A stretch of 51,105 nt of DNA from an uncultured Prevotellaceae bacterium (GCA_900321425.1 ONWA01000014.1:1-51105), one strand, 5' to 3'; numbered from the stretch's first letter, positions 36,633 to 45,831 are shown. Notes: a model not told the origin generated them from the sequence alone. Program-made: numbers and translations.

Positions 36633-39600
36633 TTAATTATTGCCTACGACAATCAATTTCTTAGCTTTCGATGCCTGTGAACTGTCGTCATTGCTGATGA
36701 GAACACGGAAAAGGTAGACACCCGTCTGAATCCGTCGACCGCCACTCATCTGCAGGTTCCAATTGATGGTGTACGTAGAACCAGAGGATACGCCCGACTC
36801 CTCGTGTACCCACAGCATTCTACCAGACATATCGAAGATCTGCAACTGTACGTCGAGGTTGCTGCCTGCCCTGTCATGACTGATGATGAAGGTCGTATAG
36901 TTGGTAGCTGGGTTACGTGTACAGCTCACATCGAGGATATGTGGCTCCAGTCCTGTGTCTACATTGAAGTCAAGCTCTGCTGTCGACGAGTTGTTCAGCA
37001 CGTCCCAAGCCCTGAAGAGCAGTTTGTGCCTGCCGACCTCCAAAGTCGGTATGCTGAATCCGACCGTACCACGACGATAGTCGCCGAAGTCATAGCTGAA
37101 GTAGTCATTCAGGTTATAGGTCTTCGAGAAGTCGCCATCGATGATGAGCTCCAGGTCATGACCGATGGCACCACCTGATACGTTGATACCGTCATCGTCA
37201 CGCAGCTCTGCATAGAAATAAGGAGTGGTATTCACCGTTCCTCCGTTCACAAATGCTGGTGTGTTCAGATAACAGTAGATAGCCGGACCGATGGAGTCGT
37301 TATATACCTCCTCGGTACCATTCATCACGAAATGTCCTTCATTACCGTGTCCTGAAAGGGTCTGGTCTTCGCTCACCACATAGGCTGTAGCCAGCGCCGA
37401 ACCGTCCGAGTAGCTGATGTCGCGTGGAACAGCGAAGCGCACGTCAAACTGTCCGTTCCGTACACTGTCGATACCTTGGTAGATCTTCGTTGTGCGGTCC
37501 AGGTATTTGAAAGGTGTCTGAGCACCATCCGTCGAAGTATCATTCAACTTACAGGTAATCATCTCCTCTGCATCCTGTATGAGCAGATGAACAGTTCCCT
37601 GGAAGTCGGCAGCACCCTCCACATGACCTTTCATGTTTGCAATCTGTCCTGCCGACATCTGGATCTCCTCACCTGATGAGGTAGGCACGCCATTGATCTC
37701 GTCGATCTTCACCTGCAACTGAGGCATCGCCAACTTCAGGGCAGGATCGCCCAACAGCGTGTACTGCAGTTTGTTCGTGGTAAGGTCAGTGCCGATTCCT
37801 AAGTCTGATCCACCAGAAATCAGTCTGTTCTTCGCCTTTCTCACAGCCTCACCGATGGTATTCAACTCCCCTTCTTCGTTGTTGGCCAATAGGAAGTGCA
37901 TGAACGCCTTGTTCATGTAACTATTATAATTAGAGTACACCGTGCGCGTGGTACCATAGAAAGCGATTGATCCTCCTGTGGCATTCATCATGGCCGTTTC
38001 ACCGATATTCTCCTCCTGTCCGTCGAAGGGCATCACATCGCACGATGCTGTCATCCACAAGGGCAGACGCATCGACGAAGAGGTGTTGAAATCATTCAGT
38101 TTCACGACACTCTCATGCGACAACATATATGCTGCACCATGACCGGTATAGTTCATCACCAGGGCACCGTTGGCCATCTCCTGTCGGATGAGCTTTGTCA
38201 CATCCGGATAGGTATTACCTGTAGAGGTGGTCACACGGTTATAGGCGTCCCAATAGATCTTATTAAACACAAAGGCAGGATGCTCATCCCGTACCAAGTT
38301 GACCATCTCGTCGGCTTCGCGCATATGCGTATTGTTATTACCGTCATCACCCATCACACAGATGGTATTCTGCCAGGCACCCGCATGTTTGTTGAGCAGA
38401 TAATCCTCAATCTTGTCTACCAGTGTAGAGGCCTGAGCTGCCGTACGGGCAGAGAGTCGTCCTACGGCAATATCACCTTTCTCACGCAGGATATTGGCAC
38501 CCTCATTGTCATCCAACAGACAGAAATAGTCGTCGGTCACATAGCAATTCGTGGAACTGAAGGAGTTTTCGCTCTCGTAGCACAACAGGTAGTCGAAAGG
38601 GTTCTCGTTCCTCCAGTCGCTGGTGAGCATACGGTTATCCCATGCGCCGTCACCGAAGAGTAACAGGAATCGGGGTTCCTTACCTTTCTCGGCCCTGTCG
38701 TAGAGCATCTTCATATAACGGCGATAGGCGTTGGCATCGGGGGTACCACTGGAGAACTCATTATACAACTCGTCGGCAGGCACGATTCTCACCGTGAGGT
38801 GGTCGTAGGTCTCATGCAGTGCCTTCAACCGCTCTGCCGCTGCCTTTGTCTGCTGATGGGCAGGGATGATGATAACCATATCCACAGGCTCGTCGGCATG
38901 ATGGTTCTGGTTGGTGATACGATAGGCATATTCTGGTTCTGAGAAAGGAACCGTAGAGAGATACGGCATCTCCTTCACCTTATCCAGCTGCAATGAGATA
39001 TAGTCGAGACGCACATCACTGCCTGAGGTCTTGGTGATGGTCACCGTGGTGGTGGGTGTCAGCTCTTCCGCCAGGTCGAATGTCCACATCCTCGATGTCG
39101 CCTTACTATAGCTGTCGATATGGACACCTGTTGCCGTGATGTTCCCAATCTCCGTGCCGTTGACGGCGATGGTCGCAGAGAAATTACCGTTAAACGACAG
39201 GTTGATACCCAACCTGCCCGTCGAGGCATGGGTGTTCATCACATAGTCCTTTGCTACTCCTTGCTGCAATAGTTCCCCATCATACAGGTTACTGCCACCG
39301 TGATACCACGAATAGTTATCCACCTCATAGAGCGCATGATAGTCATGACCAGAAGGATAGAACGACTGGGCAAAGGTGGCACTGTCTACCTGCAGCGCCT
39401 CCTCATCGTTCTCTGTGAGCAGATAGTATCCATAGTTGGAATAGGGATTACGAGTACGTTCCATCGTCTTAGAACCAGCCCATCCCACTGGTCCGACACC
39501 GTAGAAGAGGCGTCGTCCGTTGACGGTGATGGTGGGTACTTCCTGCAGATCATCGGTCTTCATCAGGTAATCTGCCGTCAACAGCTCCGGCTGTCGCGCG

Positions 39601-40202
39601 CCACCATATCCGTATATCTTCACTTTATCTAAGTTGGAGAAGCCCGCCTTACGAATGAGGTCACTGCTTAGTCGGTAGATGCCCGTCTCTGGCACTCTGA
39701 TGACTGCCCATGAGCCTTCCGCCAATACAGAGTTCGAGGCATAGCGCTCGCTGGTGCCTCTCGTCATTCGCGCACCTCTGCGTGATGGGGTCACTGCCTG
39801 TGCATACTTTGCTAGGTGGAAACTGACCACCTTCTGGTATCTTCCGTTGCGATAGACGATAGGGATGAACGACACATCGAGTGACCCTTCTTTCTTCGAG
39901 ACGGCAATACGCTGATCCAAGACTGGCGTAGTGGGTGGCAGTTCCTTCGTAATCTTCCGATAGCGCGCAATGTCCGTCTTGTTCATATTCCTGAACTCAG
40001 GATATTCGATTGCCACCCGATAGACGGAGTCGCTATAGTGCTCTCCAAGATCCCAACTTTTATTGAATGTAGGCAACAACGAGTCAATCTTGAGCTGCTC
40101 GGCAGTCAAGTTATAAAAGGTCTGTGCCTGTGTGACCATACAGCCACCCAACAGTCCTAACAGTACCACTAACCTTTGTATACCTCTCATGTTGTCTACC
40201 AT
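36633..40202 (-). CDS. porU: Type IX secretion system C-terminal signal sortase PorU
   Basis: 1189 aa. Signal segment ends TQAQ; a second ATG at 40190 is also possible. Gingipain-like C25 catalytic domain about 430-800 with H688 in NYTGHGAAY and C721 in TASCDVM, the same 33-residue spacing as the catalytic pair known in P. gingivalis PorU. The C-terminus is itself a T9SS-type domain (FIISHDRAGSNLDVQL... FDMSGRMLW... GVYLFRV). PorU cleaves the C-terminal signal of secreted cargo and attaches it to A-LPS. Its ATG directly abuts the FAH-family stop. Confidence 0.95.
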   Translation of the reverse strand: MVDNMRGIQRLVVLLGLLGGCMVTQAQTFYNLTAEQLKIDSLLPTFNKSWDLGEHYSDSVYRVAIEYPEFRNMNKTDIARYRKITKELPPTTPVLDQRIAVSKKEGSLDVSFIPIVYRNGRYQKVVSFHLAKYAQAVTPSRRGARMTRGTSERYASNSVLAEGSWAVIRVPETGIYRLSSDLIRKAGFSNLDKVKIYGYGGARQPELLTADYLMKTDDLQEVPTITVNGRRLFYGVGPVGWAGSKTMERTRNPYSNYGYYLLTENDEEALQVDSATFAQSFYPSGHDYHALYEVDNYSWYHGGSNLYDGELLQQGVAKDYVMNTHASTGRLGINLSFNGNFSATIAVNGTEIGNITATGVHIDSYSKATSRMWTFDLAEELTPTTTVTITKTSGSDVRLDYISLQLDKVKEMPYLSTVPFSEPEYAYRITNQNHHADEPVDMVIIIPAHQQTKAAAERLKALHETYDHLTVRIVPADELYNEFSSGTPDANAYRRYMKMLYDRAEKGKEPRFLLLFGDGAWDNRMLTSDWRNENPFDYLLCYESENSFSSTNCYVTDDYFCLLDDNEGANILREKGDIAVGRLSARTAAQASTLVDKIEDYLLNKHAGAWQNTICVMGDDGNNNTHMREADEMVNLVRDEHPAFVFNKIYWDAYNRVTTSTGNTYPDVTKLIRQEMANGALVMNYTGHGAAYMLSHESVVKLNDFNTSSSMRLPLWMTASCDVMPFDGQEENIGETAMMNATGGSIAFYGTTRTVYSNYNSYMNKAFMHFLLANNEEGELNTIGEAVRKAKNRLISGGSDLGIGTDLTTNKLQYTLLGDPALKLAMPQLQVKIDEINGVPTSSGEEIQMSAGQIANMKGHVEGAADFQGTVHLLIQDAEEMITCKLNDTSTDGAQTPFKYLDRTTKIYQGIDSVRNGQFDVRFAVPRDISYSDGSALATAYVVSEDQTLSGHGNEGHFVMNGTEEVYNDSIGPAIYCYLNTPAFVNGGTVNTTPYFYAELRDDDGINVSGGAIGHDLELIIDGDFSKTYNLNDYFSYDFGDYRRGTVGFSIPTLEVGRHKLLFRAWDVLNNSSTAELDFNVDTGLEPHILDVSCTRNPATNYTTFIISHDRAGSNLDVQLQIFDMSGRMLWVHEESGVSSGSTYTINWNLQMSGGRRIQTGVYLFRVLISNDDSSQASKAKKLIVVGNN

Positions 40203-40820
40203 TTATTTGCAGTTAAACTCCAGTACCTTCCGTTCCTCCAGATAGCCCTCCAGATGGTCGTTGATATGTACAGGACCTACGCCCGCGGGCGTACCTGTAT
40301 ATAAGATATCGCCTGTCTTGAGCGTGAAGAACCTCGAGATATAGGCGATGATCTCGTCCACCCGATAGAGCATATCACTGGTGCAACCCTCCTGCACCGT
40401 CTGGCCGTTGATATCCAGATGGAAATGCAGGGCTTGCACGTCTCTGAACTTCTCTTTTTCCACCCACTCACCAATGGCCGCCGATCCGTCGAACCCTTTA
40501 CAGATGGTCCAGGGCTGACCGTTCTGACTCGCCTTCTTCTGGATGTCGCGAGCCGTGAAGTCGATACCCACCGTCACAGCATCGTAGTACCTGTGTGCAA
40601 AACGCTCAGAGATATTCTTCCCCAAGCGACAGATACGTACCACCACCTCCGTCTCATAGTCTATTCTCCCCAGATGGTCGGGGATGAAAAACGGCTTATG
40701 ATCCTTCAACAGTGCAGAGTCGGCCTTGGTGAAAATCACAGGTTCCTCTGGTTTTAATAACGTGTCATGCAGCTCTTTATTGTGTGCCGCATAGTTCATG
40801 CCAATGGCGAATATCTTCAT
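40203..40820 (-). CDS. Fumarylacetoacetate hydrolase family protein
   Basis: 205 aa. The FAH-fold metal site is intact: RIDYETEVVVRI gives the E-x-E pair, and GIDFTARDIQ, PWTICKGFDGSA and TGTPAGVGP are family motifs. Such small FAH proteins act on 2-oxo acids (for example oxaloacetate decarboxylation or acylpyruvate hydrolysis); the substrate here is unclear. It heads the porU-porV-ispF-hlyIII operon with a consensus promoter and zero spacing to porU. Confidence 0.9.
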   Translation of the reverse strand: MKIFAIGMNYAAHNKELHDTLLKPEEPVIFTKADSALLKDHKPFFIPDHLGRIDYETEVVVRICRLGKNISERFAHRYYDAVTVGIDFTARDIQKKASQNGQPWTICKGFDGSAAIGEWVEKEKFRDVQALHFHLDINGQTVQEGCTSDMLYRVDEIIAYISRFFTLKTGDILYTGTPAGVGPVHINDHLEGYLEERKVLEFNCK

Positions 40821-40839
40821 CTTTTCGTCGTTTTGCGGG

Positions 40840-40870
40840 CAAAGGTAGTAAAAAATGAGTGTAAAACAAA
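40840..40870 (-). promoter_or_regulatory. Promoter of the FAH-porU-porV operon
   Basis: Minus strand -33 TTTG (40870-40867), a 19-bp spacer, and -7 TACCTTTG (40847-40840), 19 nt before the ATG: a full consensus match. Confidence 0.85.
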
Positions 40871-41064
40871 AGAAAAGGGCTGATTTTATCCCATTTGCAT
40901 TTTCTGCTCACAATAGGATTTGAAGTGATGAAGAGGATACAAAAAGTCTTTTTGATGCTTCTTCTATACCCTCTAAAAAGGGGTGTTTTATCGTTTTTTT
41001 GTAAATTCTATAACTGATTGTAAATCCTGAAAGTTTTGTTTTTCGCCATTCAAAATAATTTACG

Positions 41065-41072
41065 TAACTTTG
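41065..41072 (+). promoter_or_regulatory. -7 box of the second membrane AraC gene
   Basis: TAACTTTG, 25 nt before the ATG at 41098. The rest of the 277-bp gap from 40821 is AT-rich and holds the FAH promoter and a short palindrome at 40940-40954, but no gene. Confidence 0.6.
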
Positions 41073-41097
41073 CATACATAAAAAGAAACAAGAAGAA

Positions 41098-42195
41098 ATG
41101 TACGAGCAACAAGGACTACAAGACATCTTTTTTATCATGCTCTATGGAGGTGTGACATTGCTATCTGTTTTGTCATGCTGCTATTTATTGTTTACCCACG
41201 GCAATCTTTTCACATCATCTATCACTCCCCCCAGGAATCTTCGCCTTTGGGCGGCTGCTTTCTTGGCCTCAATAGCACTCAGTCATGTTTGGTGGTATCT
41301 GCTGGGTATTTATTATCTGCAGAACGATATTCTGACACGAAACATCATTGCCATCACACTCGACCGTTTGTCATTTGTCCCACTGATGATGTGTACGCTA
41401 CTGCGTATGCTGCAAGATCGGAAACGTCCCCTTTGGCCTATCGCTGTGGCAATAATACCTATATTATTGATAGCCATCGTCTGTCTGGCTACGCACAATG
41501 ATCATTATGAGATGTACGTAGAGTATTACAGCATACTGCTCGGCGTCTCATTCACTGTTTATTACGTACTATGCGTATTGCAATATAGTCGTTGGCTAAG
41601 TGAGAACTATGCCGATCTGAACCATAAAGAGATATGGCAGAGTTTGCTGTTGCTGGCCTTCATACTCTTTATTTACATCGCCTATGCCTCGAACGGAGGT
41701 GACCTCGTCACGGAATATCTGGCACAAATCAACACGATTATCATCATTATATTTGTTCTCTGGCGCGTAGAGAACCTGCAACAGCTCACTCCCACTCCAA
41801 TAGAAGAAAAGACGAAAAATCGCACGAGCCCCATGAATATTGGAGAGCTCCTTGAAAAATATTGCGAAAAGGAAAAACTGTACCTGCAACGCGATCTCAC
41901 GTTACAACAGCTGGCCAGCGCTATTGGTACGAACCGCACCTATCTGGGCAATCATTTTGCCCAGAACGGAATCACCTACAATCACTATATCAACTGGCAA
42001 CGTATTCTTCACTTCATCGAACTCTATCACAACGCAAAAGAAACCAATGAGCCTTTTACTGCTAAGGCTCTGGCCATACAGAGCGGATTCAACAGCTATG
42101 CCACCTTCTATTCTGCTTTCAAGAAATTCACCAATCAAACGGTGACTGAGTGGATGAAGAAAGAAGAGGAAAAAACTCAGGAGACGAAGGTGTAG
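41098..42195 (+). CDS. Membrane-anchored AraC-family transcriptional regulator (second copy of this design)
   Basis: 365 aa. Residues 1-225 contain six to seven membrane helices; the C-terminal 120 residues are the AraC domain, with LTLQQLASAIGTNRTYLGNHF and AKALAIQSGFNSYATFYSAFKKFTNQT as the two helix-turn-helices. It shares layout and the GTNRTYL recognition segment with the regulator at 23747, so they are paralogues. It is divergent from the porU operon. The last codons contain a 15-nt repeat also found in the following terminator. Confidence 0.87.
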   Translation: MYEQQGLQDIFFIMLYGGVTLLSVLSCCYLLFTHGNLFTSSITPPRNLRLWAAAFLASIALSHVWWYLLGIYYLQNDILTRNIIAITLDRLSFVPLMMCTLLRMLQDRKRPLWPIAVAIIPILLIAIVCLATHNDHYEMYVEYYSILLGVSFTVYYVLCVLQYSRWLSENYADLNHKEIWQSLLLLAFILFIYIAYASNGGDLVTEYLAQINTIIIIIFVLWRVENLQQLTPTPIEEKTKNRTSPMNIGELLEKYCEKEKLYLQRDLTLQQLASAIGTNRTYLGNHFAQNGITYNHYINWQRILHFIELYHNAKETNEPFTAKALAIQSGFNSYATFYSAFKKFTNQTVTEWMKKEEEKTQETKV

Positions 42196-42205
42196 TCATA
42201 AAAAA

Positions 42206-42238
42206 CTCAGGAGAAATCCATTGGATTATCCTCCTGAG
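42206..42238 (-). terminator. Terminator of the S66 peptidase homologue gene
   Basis: CTCAGGAG (42206-42213) pairs with CTCCTGAG (42231-42238), with a nested ATCC/GGAT pair. On the minus strand a run of T follows, which fits an intrinsic terminator for the S66 gene; it may also serve the convergent AraC gene. Confidence 0.75.
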
Positions 42239-42263
42239 CACTATCGGAATGTTTCTATGTGGT

Positions 42264-43247
42264 TTAAATCATCTTTTCTCGCATCAGATGTGCCTGCTCC
42301 GCCTGGATCTCACACACCTTACTCGCCCCCTCCATCTGGAAAGTCAGTAGCGTTTCTTTCTCTGTGACGTCAAGGGTACAGGGTGCTCCCTCGATGAGTG
42401 GCAGACAGATATCGCTGCCTACAGGGAAGCCACAGCATACAGGGATATCCAACTCTTTCAGATGTTCAATCAGCATCTGTTCTACACCACTGAACTGAAG
42501 ATCATATCTGATAGAAGTGAACGTTCCCAGAATCACACCCTTCACACGTTTGAAGTCCGGCTGCAGAAGGAGTGAATAGAACAAACGGTCGATGGAATGC
42601 AACGACTCCTCCAAATCCTCGATAAACAGGATGATATTCTGATCGGGCGACAGATGGTAAGGAGTTTTCGTCACACTGGCGTAGCTGGAGAGGTTACCCC
42701 CCACGAGTACGCCCTCTGCGTGTCCACAACGGTTGCAAGCATGAGCAGCCACCTTATATTGTGGCAGTGTACCAAAAAGCAGATCACGCACAACTGTCGA
42801 GGTGGGCTCCTGTGCAGCTGCTATCTGAAAACCCATAGGACCGTGTACACACATCACCCCTGCAGCAACCATCGCGTTGAGCAATATGCTCACGTCACCA
42901 TGACCCAACAGCCATTTGGGGTGCTGCTGATAGACTTCCGGGGGGATACGGTTCAACAGATGGATAGAGCCATAGCCTCCACGAGAACAGATAATCGCCT
43001 TGATGCTGTCATCTTCGAACGCATTCATCAGGTCGGTTGCCCGTTCATCGGCTGTGCCTGCATAAGCATCTACATCCAGATTATTGGAGTGAACACCGAT
43101 GACGGGTTCCAGTTCCCATTCTCTGAGCACATCCGCTGCCATGAGTATGGCTTCCTCTGCCACCCAGTAAGCTGGGGCAACGAGGGCTACCTTATCACCT
43201 TTCTTCAAAAAGGGAGGCTGAATTATCTTTTTACCTTGATACATCAA
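42264..43247 (-). CDS. S66 (LD-carboxypeptidase) family protein lacking nucleophile and catalytic His
   Basis: 327 aa, no signal peptide. The S66 fold is clear: KKGDKVALVAPA, YAGTADERATDLMNAFEDD, ICSRGGYGSIHLL, LVGGNLSSY, ILFIEDLEES. Active family members cleave the LD-bond of muropeptides with a Ser-Glu-His triad. Here the nucleophile segment, normally G-[FY]-S-D, reads GHGD (Gly117), and the catalytic His after GFPxG is Ser278; only E210 remains. Length and the rest of the sequence are intact, so this looks like a pseudoenzyme rather than a decayed gene. It has its own -7 box. Confidence 0.85.
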   Translation of the reverse strand: MMYQGKKIIQPPFLKKGDKVALVAPAYWVAEEAILMAADVLREWELEPVIGVHSNNLDVDAYAGTADERATDLMNAFEDDSIKAIICSRGGYGSIHLLNRIPPEVYQQHPKWLLGHGDVSILLNAMVAAGVMCVHGPMGFQIAAAQEPTSTVVRDLLFGTLPQYKVAAHACNRCGHAEGVLVGGNLSSYASVTKTPYHLSPDQNIILFIEDLEESLHSIDRLFYSLLLQPDFKRVKGVILGTFTSIRYDLQFSGVEQMLIEHLKELDIPVCCGFPVGSDICLPLIEGAPCTLDVTEKETLLTFQMEGASKVCEIQAEQAHLMREKMI

Positions 43248-43293
43248 TAATTAGTTTTTCCTTGAAAACACTCACACCTTAAGTAATGTGTTG

Positions 43294-43301
43294 CAAAGAT
43301 A
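43294..43301 (-). promoter_or_regulatory. -7 box of the S66 homologue gene
   Basis: TATCTTTG on the minus strand (43301-43294), 46 nt before the ATG. No TTTG is found 19-21 bp upstream. Confidence 0.6.
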
Positions 43302-43416
43302 ATACTTTTCGAACAAAAACTATGTCTTGTGTATGAATCCGAAGGTTTTTTTGATAATTATCAACCTTTTTGTAAATTCTGAAAGCCTCAACCTCCCTTT
43401 TTTTCGATTTTGATCA

Positions 43417-44373
43417 TCAAAAGATGCAACGCAGATTCTTCTCCAGCTGTTCTACTGAACTGGCTCCTACCAGCACAGAAGTGACGCCCTCCTGCTGCAG
43501 CACCCAGCGCAACGCTTTCTCCGCCATAGTTTGGCCCTGTGCGACAGCCTCTTGCTGCCACGCTTGGAGTTGCGAGAGGAGCTCTGGTGTCAGTCGTTCC
43601 TTGGGCAGTGAACTATTGCGAGCCATACGACTATCTTGAGGGATGCCATTCAGGTAACGGTCAGTGAGCAATCCTTGTGCCAGTGGCGAATAGCTGATAA
43701 AACCGATGCCCTGTTCCTTACAGAAGGCGGTGATGCCTGTTTCCTGAGGCACACGGTCAATCATGTTCAGACGTCCCTGATAGATGAGCAACGGTACATC
43801 GTGCTCACGGAGGTAGCGTTCTGCGATTTTCAACGGTTCCAACGGCCAGTTGCTGATGCCTGCATACAGTGCCTTACCACTGCGCACAATGTCTACCAAC
43901 GCCTGTGCGGTCTCCTCGATAGGTGTGTTGGGGTCGAACCGATGACTATAGAACAGGTCGACATAGTCGATATGCATACGTCTCAGACTCTGGTCGAGAC
44001 TGGCCATCAGATACTTCCTCGACCCCCAGTTGCCATAAGGTCCAGGCCACATATCGTAACCAGCCTTCGACGAGATAAAGAGCTCGTCACGATAAGGACG
44101 GAAGTCATCGTCCATCAGTCGTCCCATCGTCTCCTCAGCCGTACCGTAGGGAGGTCCGTAGTTATTGGCAAGGTCGAAATGGGTGATACCATGATCGAAG
44201 GCATAATGGGTGATGGCACGACTGCGCTCGTAAGGGTCAACCCCTCCGAAGTTATGCCAGAAACCCAACGATACCTTGGGCAATAGCACACCCGATCGTC
44301 CACAACGCTCATAGAGCACCTCACTTGTCTCATAACGGCTCTCTGCCGCCTCATAATGCTGCTTGATGTTCAT
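43417..44373 (-). CDS. Aldo/keto reductase (YghZ-like)
   Basis: 318 aa NADPH-dependent TIM-barrel reductase. The catalytic tetrad is visible: Asp and Tyr in THFDLANNYGPPYG, Lys in FISSKAGYDM, His in DLFYSHRFDP. WPGPYGNWGSRKYL and SYSPLAQGLLTDRYL fit the YghZ/AKR14 group, which reduces L-glyceraldehyde 3-phosphate or methylglyoxal. It lies 5 nt downstream of pgeF on the same strand and is probably cotranscribed with it. Confidence 0.92.
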   Translation of the reverse strand: MNIKQHYEAAESRYETSEVLYERCGRSGVLLPKVSLGFWHNFGGVDPYERSRAITHYAFDHGITHFDLANNYGPPYGTAEETMGRLMDDDFRPYRDELFISSKAGYDMWPGPYGNWGSRKYLMASLDQSLRRMHIDYVDLFYSHRFDPNTPIEETAQALVDIVRSGKALYAGISNWPLEPLKIAERYLREHDVPLLIYQGRLNMIDRVPQETGITAFCKEQGIGFISYSPLAQGLLTDRYLNGIPQDSRMARNSSLPKERLTPELLSQLQAWQQEAVAQGQTMAEKALRWVLQQEGVTSVLVGASSVEQLEKNLRCIF

Positions 44374-44378
44374 GTTGT

Positions 44379-45188
44379 TTAGTTTTTATTCGTTGAACCA
44401 ATCTTTCTTAATACGATTCCTGTATAGATACGCCCTGACTGGATGCCCAGCCTACGGGCAGAGAAGAAGTCATCGCACTGCTGGTAGGTGCAGTTTTCGT
44501 CCACACGGATATGCGGTGCCTCCACTCCCACACCCAACAGCTGGAGCCTGTTGCAGACAGGCAGGTCGATATGCCATTTCTCTCTCCGTTCACTGATGGC
44601 TTCCATAGGGAACCCTGCCTGAAGGAAGGCATCGTAGACCTCGTCGCCCACCTCGAAGCTCTCGCGATGGATACCTGGACCGATCTGTGCCACCAGCGCT
44701 GAGGGACGCGTACCATAACATACCTCCATCTGTCGGACGGCTTTCTCAACGATGCGCATCACTGTCCCTCGCCATCCAGCATGAACGGCACAGACGGCCT
44801 TATGCTCCTTGTCGTAGAGCAGGATGGGGATGCAGTCGGCAGTCGACACGCCAATACACACTTCAGGTACATTGGTCATCAGGGCGTCGACACCCTCCAG
44901 CCGTTGTCGCTGCTCTTCCTCCGTCAGCGACAGGAAGGCTTCGTCGACAGTAGCCACTATCGTCTCGTGTACCTGATGAGGCATCAACAGTCGGGCATCG
45001 TCGATAGCCAGCGACTGGCACAGTGCTGCACGGTTCTGGCGGATGGCCGTCTCGTCATCGCCACAATAGGGGTTGATATTAAACTCCCCAAAGGCTCCCC
45101 TGCTATACCCACCCTTCCGCTTACTGCTGAAGGCTGTCACAGCGCTACCCATATCGTAGAAATGCAGTTGGGGTTGCTTCATGGTCAT
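44379..45188 (-). CDS. pgeF: Peptidoglycan editing factor PgeF (laccase-domain, YfiH family)
   Basis: 269 aa. Conserved metal site: HQVH at 71-74, C119 in STADCIPILL, and H136 in VHAGWRGT. The family is a purine nucleoside phosphorylase/hydrolase-like fold; in E. coli, PgeF keeps incorrect L-Ser out of peptidoglycan. The segment AQIGPGIHRESFEVG is also diagnostic. The first gene of a two-gene operon with the aldo/keto reductase. Confidence 0.92.
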   Translation of the reverse strand: MTMKQPQLHFYDMGSAVTAFSSKRKGGYSRGAFGEFNINPYCGDDETAIRQNRAALCQSLAIDDARLLMPHQVHETIVATVDEAFLSLTEEEQRQRLEGVDALMTNVPEVCIGVSTADCIPILLYDKEHKAVCAVHAGWRGTVMRIVEKAVRQMEVCYGTRPSALVAQIGPGIHRESFEVGDEVYDAFLQAGFPMEAISERREKWHIDLPVCNRLQLLGVGVEAPHIRVDENCTYQQCDDFFSARRLGIQSGRIYTGIVLRKIGSTNKN

Positions 45189-45229
45189 CTCGTTTACTGT
45201 CGTTATTGGGGTTATTCGTTACGATGTTG

Positions 45230-45237
45230 CAAAAATA
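45230..45237 (-). promoter_or_regulatory. -7 box of pgeF
   Basis: TATTTTTG on the minus strand (45237-45230), 41 nt before the ATG at 45188. Confidence 0.6.
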
Positions 45238-45256
45238 CGAAAATAATTCGAGAAAA

Positions 45257-45805
45257 TCAAGGTTTTTTAGGAGTTGTCTTCGAAATGGAGTACAATGGAT
45301 CGTCCATCGCATCCAACTCCTGGAAGATTTTCTGCATCTTCTTCAGTTGTTTCTTGTCGTGGCGCCTCCTTTTGTCCAGCATATTGGCAAAATCAAAGTT
45401 CACCGTTGCGCTGGCCGACGGGGCTGGTGGGTTGGCAGCTCCCGCTTCCTGGGCCGATTTCTTCATAAAAGCCAGAGATGCTTTCTGTCGATCCACTCCA
45501 TAGATAGTCACCTCCTGCAACAGGTGGGTTTTCTTGAGCAGAAAGACCGTATCGGGCAAGGTTGTCCGTTTCACTTTCCTACTCAGAAACGAAGGATGAC
45601 TGACAGTGGCACTGTCGAAAGCATACTTCATCTCGAAATAGCCGTATAGGTTTGTTCTGGCAGCATGACGAGTATCCGTCATAATCAGCGCATCCCTAAC
45701 GGGCTTGTGGGTTTCCATATCAGCGATGACACAGGTACGCTGGGCATATACACAAGTGGTACATACCAGTAAGATGCCTATGATGTATGCTGATTTCTTC
45801 GTCAT
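45257..45805 (-). CDS. Secreted carboxypeptidase-regulatory-like domain protein
   Basis: 182 aa from MTKKSAYIIGILLVCTTCVYAQ, a signal peptide; the reading to 45826 starts in the -7 box. Residues about 23-100 resemble a CarboxypepD_reg-like beta-sandwich (KPVRDALIMTDTRHAARTNLYGYFEM). The C-terminal half is basic and helical (DKRRRHDKKQLKKMQKIFQEL). Similar small proteins occur widely in Bacteroidetes without a known role. It is probably periplasmic or outer-membrane associated. Confidence 0.72.
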   Translation of the reverse strand: MTKKSAYIIGILLVCTTCVYAQRTCVIADMETHKPVRDALIMTDTRHAARTNLYGYFEMKYAFDSATVSHPSFLSRKVKRTTLPDTVFLLKKTHLLQEVTIYGVDRQKASLAFMKKSAQEAGAANPPAPSASATVNFDFANMLDKRRRHDKKQLKKMQKIFQELDAMDDPLYSISKTTPKKP

Positions 45806-45823
45806 CCTTCGACTTTTGATGCG

Positions 45824-45831
45824 CAAAAGTA
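45824..45831 (-). promoter_or_regulatory. -7 box of the CarboxypepD_reg-like gene
   Basis: TACTTTTG on the minus strand (45831-45824), 18 nt before the ATG. It is divergent from the EamA gene box at 45965. Confidence 0.6.

Noticed and set aside
40940-40954. Palindrome CAAAAAGTCTTTTTG in the FAH/AraC gap
   Set aside because: A one-base loop cannot form a stable hairpin, it is not at a gene end, and it is simple A/T runs.
43351-43364. Perfect palindrome TTGATAATTATCAA between the S66 and aldo/keto reductase genes
   Set aside because: Short and fully AT-based in an AT-rich gap; no T-tract on the right strand to make it a terminator, so chance is likely.
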